Origin: Diplocarpon mali
Lineage: Eukaryota; Ascomycota; Leotiomycetes; Helotiales; Drepanopezizaceae
Direction: 5' to 3'
Length of the DNA stretch: 18,226 nucleotides
NCBI GenBank assembly: GCA_024741835.1
Contig: JAENRP010000564.1
Span: forward strand, 1-18,226
Position numbers and translations under genes: made by a program. Positions 10,468 to 16,677 of this stretch are shown here, piece by piece; position 1 is the stretch's first letter, and every line of letters starts with the position of its first letter. The notes beneath the pieces were generated by a model that was not told the DNA's origin, ran no database searches, and worked only from the letters and a program-made list of their open reading frames with translations.

Positions 10468-10930
10468 AAACTGCTAAAAGGTAGTAGGCCTATTTATCAG
10501 CTTAAATAGTAAAACCTTATATTTATAGGTCTTATAATGCGTGCGAAAGGTAGTTAGGTCCTTAGCGTTAGCTAATATGCAGATATAGTAAAAGGCTTAT
10601 TATATATTGATTTTTATAAAAATACAAGCTTTTGATATATATACTATTATCTTATTAATAAGGGGAATCGGGTAAGGGTCTTTCTTTATTAAGGCATTTA
10701 GTTTCCGGTAGTTAATGTATAAATGTAGGGAGCTATTAGCTTTTCTAATAAAAAGGATTAGGGCTGCTTAAGGGGAACTTAAAGCTTTGATAAATCCTTT
10801 ATATAGGTTCTTAAGAATATAGCTCTTGACCTTTAAGAGCTATTTATTAGTAAGGCGGTAGAAAGGTTCAATTATTAAATTGTTCTCGCTTATTAGCTTA
10901 ATTTTATAATCTACCCTTAGCCTAGGTTCT
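10468..10930 (-). pseudogene. Gypsy reverse transcriptase, N-terminal half
   Basis: The minus-strand frame reads EPFYRLTNKqLLKVKSYI, NLYKGFIKALSSPqAALIL, RKANSSLHLYINYRKLNAL, KKDPYPIPLINKI, CIFIKINIqqAFYYI, KDLTTFRTHYKTYKYKVLLF and RPTTFqqFIN. These are the successive RT blocks of Ty3/gypsy; the Asp of the TKLDI-type block has become Asn (KINI). It stops at the copia insertion and continues at 2,451. Confidence 0.92.
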
Positions 10931-11640
10931 GGTAGTTAATTAAAGGCCTAGCGATTAAAGACGTTCTTAAACTTAGCATATTAAGGCGGAAGCTTTTAGT
11001 CTATTAGCTTATTATTACTCTTATACTTAGCTTGTAGCGCCGAACTAAGGCTAAGGGAGCTAATTTCAGCTTATTTAACTAATTCTTAGCGATTGATTTC
11101 TTAGTTTAGATTATAAATAGAGCTTACGAATATGAACTCTTTAAGTGCTAGTTCTTAAGTTTATATAGCTTATCTTACCTTAATTGTAAAGCGGTAGTAG
11201 AGGGCGCCGATTGCTAAGGCTAAGATTAGGCTGATCTAGTAAGCCGGCTTTAAAGGAGCGTTCCTCTTTATTAAGAGAGGGAGCAGGGGGTCTAGTACTC
11301 TTAGCAAGGCCTTCTTTATATAGTTCAGATCTCTTTTCAAGTCTTTAAAGAAACTACTATCCCTAGGTCTATAAGAGGCCATAGGAGTAGGAATCGAATT
11401 AGTAGATTTTACTCGCGGGCTAGGACTGGGAGTGGAATTCGAGGCGTTATTACTTGCTAGTACCAAGAGCTAGGCTCGGGCCATTCTAAGGTCTTTGTCC
11501 TTAGTGTCTATTATAGCTACTTAACGATTGATATCTTGCTAGGCCATTAGGGGTTTTATTAGCTATAAGAGATCGATTAGTACGCGTCGATTAAAGTAAG
11601 GGACGATAGGCATATCCTTAGGCTAAGAGATACTGTTTTT
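10931..11640 (-). pseudogene. Gypsy linker between protease and RT
   Basis: The minus-strand frame joins protease to RT. It includes an open stretch of 76 codons (11,466-11,236) that has escaped stops: SNNASNSTPSPSPRVKSTNS followed by FFKDLKRDLNYIKKAL. Nearer the RT are KLPPqYAKFKNVFNRqAF and LPEPRLRVDYKIKLIS, the usual pre-RT block of gypsy Pol. The Ser/Pro part carries the third copy of the 30-bp motif. Confidence 0.75.
11411..11441 (-). repeat. Third copy of the 30-bp gypsy linker motif
   Basis: The plus strand reads actcgcgggc taggactggg and then agtggaattcg. It aligns to the units at 1,433-1,507 with a one-base length difference. The minus strand encodes NSTPSPSPRV. Confidence 0.6.
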
Positions 11641-11960
11641 CCCCTTTCTATAGGATTGTTTGAGGTTATAGTACTTTAGGAACTTCCTATTGATTAAAAT
11701 GTCAATTGCTCTTAAGCTTATAATTAAGAAAGGGAAGTTTATTTATCGCTTATTGATTATAAGGGTAAGTAAGACGGCGAATCGAATGGTTTCTCCCTTA
11801 AGGCTATTATAGCTAGTAAGGGTAATTGGTTTAGGCAGTTTAATAAACTTTACCCTAAGTCTTTAAGAGAGCTAGTATGCTAGAGATGTTTTAATAATAT
11901 TGAAAATATTAGCTTTATTATTAATATAGGTAACTATTTTAATAAATAATTTATTTTAAG
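11641..11960 (-). pseudogene. Gypsy aspartic protease
   Basis: The minus strand reads TYINNKANIFNIIKTSLA, where the retropepsin Asp-Thr-Gly is expected at the position of NNK (11,914-11,922). It continues RLRVKFIKLPKPITLTSY, then LIINKRqINFPFLIISL, and ends AIDILINRKFLKYYNL, which matches the flap and the C-terminal I-L-G-R-K-W block of gypsy proteases. The catalytic Asp is Asn. It lies between gag and RT as expected. Confidence 0.75.
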
Positions 11961-13373
11961 CTAATTTTATAAGAATTAAAAACTAGCAGCCGCCTATTAA
12001 TAAGCAGGAATCAAAATCTAAGTCTTTTTATAAATTATAACTTATATTATAGTAAGAGTCTTTACTATAGCTTAGCAGTTTCCTAATAGTAGGTCGTTTT
12101 CCATCTTAACCTTAGTTATTATAAACTTGCCCTACTTCTTTAGCTTAAGGCAGTCTATTGTATAATAATTAAGGGCTTTGTAGTTATAGTAAAGACTAGA
12201 CGACGGCTTTAGGCTAGCAGACCTTTCTTAGTAGGCCGCTAGCAAAGGGGAACGAGTACAGGAAGCTAGGGAAGTAGCTATAGCTATAGGTCTTTATAAC
12301 TCCCTTTTTAGTATGCTAAGGACGCGGTCCTTTAAAGAGGAGAACGCGATAGCGAAAGCAACTTATCGAATATTATAGGCTTCTTCTTACTTGATATTAT
12401 AGGCCTTGCAGTTTGCAATAGCTAAGAACTTATCTAAAGTAGTATAATTATTATTTATTTTATACTTCTTTACTTAAAGGTTATTCTTTAAGGCTAAGGA
12501 GACCTTTTTATAGATATTATTAAACTAGTAAGACTGATCGATCTTACTAGCTATAGTAAGGATAATAAACTTAAATTAGAACTTGTTATATAATATTAAA
12601 CCTATAGTTAGCCTACTATATTTAAGCTTAATAAATTAAATATAATTATAGTTAAAGAACCTTTGATTTAAGACCTTAAGGATATTAGCAGTATATATAA
12701 ACTTATTAATAAAGATAGGATTTATATATTATAGGATTAAGTTTTAAGCTTTACTTATTATATACTTAAAGTAGGTAGTGATCTAGTCCTCTTTTAAAGT
12801 GAAGTTGCTTAAGTACTTTTAAATAAATACCTTTATAGCTATCTTTTAAGCATTATAGGTGATTTTGCCTTAATAGTTATTAAAATGGGTTTAAGGGTAT
12901 TTGATTTAATAGGGGTCGATGGCTAGGACTAAAGGTCTGATGATTAGGAGGTAATAGTCTAAGGGAGGTAGCAAGTCGGCGGTAAAGGATTGAGTGTTCT
13001 AAGGGCTAGCACTTAAGGAAGAAGGGGCGGTAGTATTATTTTAAAAAGCAGCGGCTATAGTAGCACTAATAAGGTTTGCGATTTCGGCCTATTAAGTAGC
13101 TGAAAAGAGAGGGGCCGATATAGTAAGGGTAGACGTTAGTTCTTCTTTAACTTTAATCAATAGAAGGGGAGTATTTTAAGAATCCACTCGCGGTCTAGGC
13201 CTAAGAGTAAAATCGGTATTAAGGGAGGTTTCTTTTTAAATAGGCTTAGGAAGGGGAATATCTCTAGGACTAGGGTTGGTAATAAGGCCTATAGAACTGG
13301 TGGTAGTAAGGCCTAGTAGTAGAGATGCGGTTAACCTTTCACTTCTCTTAGGTAGTATAAGATTAGAGGTCAT
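11961..13373 (-). pseudogene. Gypsy gag with zinc knuckle
   Basis: The minus-strand frame opens with ATG at 13,373-13,371: MTSNLILPKRSERLTASLLL, then a Ser/Pro-rich N-terminus including NTDFTLRPRPRVDS, then EIANLISATIAAAF and FTADLLPPLDYYLLIIRP. The middle is the capsid region. Near the end is a zinc knuckle at 12,191-12,150, YYNYKALNYYTIDC. It keeps the exact C-x2-C-x4-H-x4-C spacing, but both first Cys and the His are now Tyr. LKLKKqGKF follows. Start choice rests on the good N-terminal context and the 210-bp distance to the LTR. Stops of the TAA/TAG type are scattered throughout. Confidence 0.82.
13186..13215 (-). repeat. Fourth copy of the 30-bp gypsy linker motif
   Basis: The plus strand reads actcgcggtctaggcctaag and then agtaaaatcg. 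The minus strand encodes TDFTLRPRPRV in the gag N-terminal region. Confidence 0.65.
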
Positions 13374-13582
13374 AAGTACTAACTCTCTTTATATTATCTG
13401 ATTTAGTCTAAAGGGACCTAATGCTAAATAGTGACCTATTTAAAAGGGGGAAGATTAGTATAGGTAGAGCTATATACGTTCTTAAAGCTTTTTAATAGAG
13501 TATATATTAAGGTATTATAGGTTTATAGATCTTAAGAAAGAAGGTTTTACTTTAGGATTACGTCTCTTTACTAATTAGGAGT
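13374..13582 (-). other. Gypsy leader between 5' LTR and gag
   Basis: About 210 bp with no coding frame. The primer-binding site should be at its upper end (minus strand actcctaattagtaaagag), but I cannot match it to a tRNA after RIP. Confidence 0.4.
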
Positions 13583-13712
13583 TGTAATAAGATTGTCTAA
13601 GGTATAGTGTAAATCTAGGGAAGTAGGGTCTAGGGATCTAAAGCTTATTATTCTACTAAAGTTGACCTAGTCTCTAATAGTATAGTATAACCTATTAAGG
13701 CTGACTAAGTCT

Positions 13713-13735
13713 TTATATATATATATATATGTATA
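13713..13735 (-). promoter_or_regulatory. TATA-type element in the gypsy LTR
   Basis: An alternating TA tract ends in TATATAAAG on the minus strand, upstream of the leader and gag. It is the best candidate for the core promoter of the gypsy transcript; it could also be a simple AT microsatellite. Confidence 0.4.
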
Positions 13736-13759
13736 AGTCCCTTAGTTTCGTACTCAAGA

Positions 13760-13975
13760 GCTTCGAAGAGTATAAGAGGAGTTGTCGAAGAGTATGGGTC
13801 GACGAAGACGAGTATAGAGAAGGTCGATGACTTATTTGCAAGGAGGGTTTTTCGAAAAGTCGAGTTGTATTTAAGGGTTTCGAAGGAAGGAGGGAGGAGC
13901 TTTAAAGAGTATAAGGAAGAGTCGTCGACGAGTATAATAAGAGTTATCGACGAGTATAAGGTCGATGAAAAAGAG
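13760..13975. repeat. Degenerate tcgacgagtata repeats in the gypsy LTR
   Basis: Units resembling tcgacgagtata or tcgaagagtata recur at about 13,763, 13,785, 13,808, 13,925 and 13,947. The last two are perfect over 13 bases and 22 bp apart. They give the segment a purine-rich plus strand. Confidence 0.5.
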
Positions 13976-14231
13976 TAGTATAAAGTGTTTGTAAGAGAAG
14001 GAGAGAGTTAAAAAGAGAAGAGTTATTATACTACTTTAGGCAGCAGCTTACGCTAGCGAAGCGAGAGCATAGTAAATATATTTTTTTTCAAATTGAAATT
14101 GAAGGTGAATTTCCGTTTGTAAAATAGAGGAGGTAAGGGGTTGAAAAAACGAGTTGATCTTATATTCGAAGGTCGTTTTTCAGCTTTCTTTAAAAACTAG
14201 ATTAGTAAGATGATCTAAGCGCTACGTACGA

Positions 14232-14296
14232 GTTGCTTAGGGCAGTTTGTAGTAGAAGAGTCGAGATCGAGAGATCGGGTTGCTTAAGGCAGTTCG
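14232..14296. repeat. Direct repeat gttgcttaGGGcagtt, two copies 47 bp apart
   Basis: The copies gttgcttagggcagttt (14,232-14,248) and gttgcttaaggcagttc (14,279-14,295) lie in the candidate LTR and differ at two positions. Confidence 0.5.
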
Positions 14297-14516
14297 AAGT
14301 GACGATTCTAAAGGGGGTAGATATTAAGCTTCTTAGCAGAGGTTGAGTTAATCTTTTCTTATATTATAACTTGCTCTTAAGCGTATAGAAGGCGAGAATC
14401 AAATGACGCTAACTGTATTACCTTAAGAGGTATGCTATATAATTAAGAAGAAAAGATAAAGGAGAGAGAGTCTCTAGTAAAGCTCCTCCAGAATAAGTAT
14501 AGGTGCTTTACTAGCG

Positions 14517-14618
14517 TGCACGTGATCCAGCCACCTTGCTACCTTAGCGTACACCTGACTTTGTGCACCTGACTAATACGTGATATAACCGTGTACGTAA
14601 TGTACACGTGATGCGGCC
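14517..14618. promoter_or_regulatory. Cluster of acgtgat motifs at the outer end of the gypsy LTR
   Basis: The motif acgtgat followed four bases later by cc occurs three times (14,520, 14,578 and 14,606 onward). Two of these contain the E-box CACGTG, the core site of bHLH regulators. Two cacctgact words lie between them. In minus orientation this is the upstream part of U3, where enhancers would be. Binding is inferred only. Confidence 0.35.
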
Positions 14619-14624
14619 GTAATA

Positions 14625-14784
14625 AGAAGACTAGAAGACTAGAAGACTAGAAGACTAGAAGACTAGAAGACTAGAAGACTAGAAGACTAGAAGACTAGAA
14701 GACTAGAAGACTAGAAGACTAGAAGACTAGAAGACTAGAAGACTAGAAGACTAGAAGACTAGAAGACTAGAAGACTAGAAGTCT
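14625..14784. repeat. Perfect 8-bp satellite, agaagact x 19 plus one variant
   Basis: Bases 14,625-14,776 are 19 identical copies of agaagact; 14,777-14,784 is a last unit with one change (agaagtct). The array lies exactly between the AT-rich element nest and the GC-rich DNA. Its identity means it is recent or kept uniform by slippage, and it carries no RIP mutations. Confidence 0.98.
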
Positions 14785-14882
14785 AGAAGGCACGCGAGGG
14801 GGAGGCGAAGGACTCCCAGCAGGCGATGATCCCGTCCCTCGTCCTGCATCGCGCCAAGACCTTCCCCGTCCGCACCATCTCG

Positions 14883-14985
14883 TCTCCTCTCCTCTCCTCT
14901 CCTCTCCTCTCCTCTCCTCTCCTCTCCTCTCCTCTCGTCTCCTCTCTCCTCTCCTCTCTCCTCTCCTCCTCTCTCCTCTCCTCGT
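14883..14985. repeat. TCTCC microsatellite
   Basis: Bases 14,883-14,936 are about 11 perfect tctcc units; imperfect ctctcct-type units continue to about 14,985. The plus strand is all pyrimidine in the perfect part. Long frames crossing it (EERRE or LLSSP repeats) come from the array and are not counted as genes. Confidence 0.97.
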
Positions 14986-15297
14986 CTATTCCTCCCTCCT
15001 CCCCGTCGCCATCTGCCCCCGTAGCAGGCCGCAGCGCCCCGACCTGTCTCTTCGGAACCGGCACGGCGTCTGCGTACTTGAGCGCGCAGACGACCTGCGC
15101 TCGACGCCCGAGGAAGCGCGGTACCTGCACAAGCTTGGGGGCGTGAGCTGAAGTGTACGTGAGTCCAGGTCTACGTGCGTATAGCGACCAGCAGCTGTCT
15201 TGTATGCTTCGTGATTCCATGGACAGACACTCAGCACTTGGCCTGAGCCAGGCTACCCTTTTTCTGTCCTGTACAGTTTTCGAACTCGAGTTGGATG
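14986..15297. other. GC-rich DNA without a supported gene
   Basis: The composition is typical of the gene-space compartment. Open frames on both strands here depend on the neighbouring microsatellite and show no protein family features that I recognise. Confidence 0.5.
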
Positions 15298-15455
15298 TCA
15301 GTTCTTGCATTTCAGTTCTTGTTTCCGCTCTTGTACTTCAGTTCTTATATTTTACTTTGAACTTCAGTCGGATATTTCAGCTTGATATTTCAGTTCTTGG
15401 GTTTGAGCTCCTATACTTCAGCTCCTGTACTTCGCCTCTTGTACTTCGCCTCTTC
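15298..15455. repeat. Degenerate minisatellite, unit about 14-15 bp (tcagttcttgtactt)
   Basis: About ten diverged units follow each other: tcagttcttgcatt, tcagttcttgtttcc, tcagttcttatatt, tcagcttgatatt, tcagctcctgtact, tcgcctcttgtact and others. Unit length wavers between 13 and 17 bp. A plus-strand open frame (15,153-15,641) is just its hydrophobic translation. Confidence 0.75.
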
Positions 15456-16030
15456 CCACTCGGCGGTGCACGTGTGGTAGTACCCCGCGACGAGCAGGTG
15501 CATCTCCCTGAACGCGTATTTGGGAGCCAGGATCCAAAAGCACAAGCCAGTTGTCTGTCCTACCGCTCAACCTCTATTCTGCAACATCCAATTTGTGGAG
15601 CGGGAGAAGATGCCTCCACGCCCATATGTACTGAGTCTTGACTCTTTTCTATTAGAGTGTAGCTCGCTTATCGGATCGGGCCGCGAGATCAGGGGTTTTG
15701 AGAAACGCTTTCATCTCATGCGATGTCGTGATAGCCACAGCTCTGTGTGGGGAGGAGAGAGAAAATCGAAGGGGTCTAGAATACGAGAGATTGAACTCAG
15801 TCGACACGCCTGCTATTCTCGCATTGTATTTCACGGGTGTTCATTCTTCCATGAATCTTGACGGGGTCAGGATCAGAGTCACGGGTACGTCGACGTTACC
15901 TAGTATTGTGAGCCATTCCCGTCTTTCGTTCCCAACAGCTTCCACTGCTCATGGTAGCTCGGTAGAGTGCTCCTAGTCTAGAACTCCCTGCAGCCCACAG
16001 GATAAGGGCTTTCCTGTCCAGGCACTTGAC
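15456..16030. other. Unannotated GC-moderate region
   Basis: I see no confident gene. The plus-strand frame around 15,510-15,640 contains a plausible peptide (YLGARIQKHKPVVCPTAQ, FCNIQFVEREKMPPRPYVLS) that may be an exon or gene relic. It has no recognised family, no clear start and no convincing splice sites. Confidence 0.4.
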
Positions 16031-16267
16031 TCAGCATCCGGGGTTTCCTTCTTTTCGTCCCTGTGTCTTAGCTTGCACCCGAGGTGCTGTCGCAAGTACC
16101 CTGCGCCCTCTCTGACCCCGTCGATGCTGAATTGCTTCGGCGTGGGCTTCTCGGTCTACCAGGGCTCGGTACTCGGAGATATCAAGGTAAGAGTGCCTCT
16201 CCTCGGCAGTAGCAGCACGGTTCATAGCCTTCCTGGCCTTTACATCTTCTCTGCGCCACGAGAGCAC
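16031..16267 (-). CDS. Possible exon or gene fragment, unknown function
   Basis: The frame gives WRREDVKARKAMNRAATAEE followed by RHSYLDISEYRALVDREAHA and EAIQHR. This charged, Ala/Glu/Arg-rich helical composition is more protein-like than the overlapping frames. After that, the sequence becomes basic and less convincing. There is no family I recognise. It could be a downstream exon of the frame at 16,375-16,677 on the same strand, since a CAG lies just before the good part (near 16,248), but no convincing intron donor or branch site is visible. It may equally be a chance frame. Confidence 0.25.
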   Translation of the reverse strand: MLSWRREDVKARKAMNRAATAEERHSYLDISEYRALVDREAHAEAIQHRRGQRGRRVLATAPRVQAKTQGRKEGNPGC

Positions 16268-16374
16268 TCTCCGGCCCTAGCCACCCCGTAGCACCACGCA
16301 CAAGGCCACACCGGTCCACACCAGCCGTCCGAGCATCCGAGCATCCGCGCGCCCGGAACCCCGCCTCTCCTCCT

Positions 16375-16677
16375 TCATCTGCACACAGCATGCACGCCCT
16401 CTCTTCCCTCGAACCTCAAACACAAGGGAGCCGTTCTCTCCACCCGGGACCAATGAGTAGGGCAAGGCGAAGTGCGATCGGGCGCCACGTCTGCCGGTAA
16501 GAGGGAGGAGGGAGATTGTGCTGCGGTTGGCGTGGACGGCATGCCGGTCTTTGCGGAGGGCTGATGCGGTTCTTCTTGCTGGAGCGGAGCGGGTTGGATG
16601 GGATCTATCCCCGGGGCGGCGGATCGGCTAGGATCCGGGCTGGAGGGGGCTGAGGAGCCAGGGTTCATGAGGATCAT
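16375..16677 (-). CDS. Possible Pro/Ser-rich N-terminal coding region, unknown function
   Basis: A 100-codon frame starts MILMNPGSSAPSSPDPSRSA and continues with Pro/Ser/Gln-rich sequence (IQPAPLQQEEPHQPSAKTG, PSTPTAAQSPSSLLPADVAP). Such disordered N-termini are common in fungal regulatory proteins, but also arise by chance in GC-rich DNA. The second ATG, four codons in, is as good a start. The C-terminal 20 residues are less convincing, so an intron may begin before the stop. It has no domain and no family match that I can name. Confidence 0.28.
   Translation of the reverse strand: MILMNPGSSAPSSPDPSRSAAPGIDPIQPAPLQQEEPHQPSAKTGMPSTPTAAQSPSSLLPADVAPDRTSPCPTHWSRVERTAPLCLRFEGREGVHAVCR

Larger units (their letters stand above)
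592..14606 (-). mobile_element. Ty3/gypsy retrotransposon, RIP-inactivated, interrupted by two copia insertions, 3' end outside window
   Basis: Read on the minus strand the order is candidate 5' LTR, leader, gag with a zinc knuckle, protease, linker, RT, RNase H, linker, integrase. RT before integrase is the Ty3/gypsy order. Element sequence is 14,606-10,463 and then 2,451-592; bases 2,452-10,462 are an inserted copia element. The coding frame rejoins exactly across that insertion. The element is lost at 591, where copia copy A has landed in the integrase core. About 6 kb of gypsy sequence is visible. Stops are nearly all TAA or TAG where CAA, CAG or TGG would be expected, so the whole element is a RIP-killed pseudogene. 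Confidence 0.88.
13583..14606 (-). repeat. Candidate 5' LTR of the gypsy element (1,024 bp)
   Basis: The minus strand starts TGTACATTAC and ends CTTATTACA, giving TGTA...TACA ends. A TATATAAA box lies about 130 bp before the 3' border, which fits a U3-R-U5 layout, and gag begins 210 bp after it. The segment contains no coding frame and has several short internal repeats. The partner LTR is outside the window, so both borders are inferred; the outer one could be a few tens of bases off. Confidence 0.45.

Noticed and set aside
13731..14604. Alternative gypsy LTR borders (start at 13,731 tgtataag, or a short LTR 14,404-14,606)
   Set aside because: The 13,583 start gives better terminal sequence, places the TATA box inside the LTR and leaves a normal leader length; only the missing 3' LTR could settle this.
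14625..14784. Telomere or CRISPR interpretation of the 8-bp array
   Set aside because: The unit is not a telomere repeat, and there are no spacers between units.
14783..15310. Minus-strand frame of 175 codons and overlapping plus-strand frame 14,826-15,146
   Set aside because: Both owe their length to the TCTCC microsatellite (EERRE and LLSSP repeats) and have no other protein features.
15153..15641. Plus-strand frame of 162 codons
   Set aside because: Its centre is the translation of the degenerate minisatellite; the flanks show no family signal.
16186..16502. Two ggtaagag donor-like splice sites on the plus strand (16,186 and 16,496)
   Set aside because: No consistent exon frame, branch site and acceptor could be joined to either, so no plus-strand gene was called.
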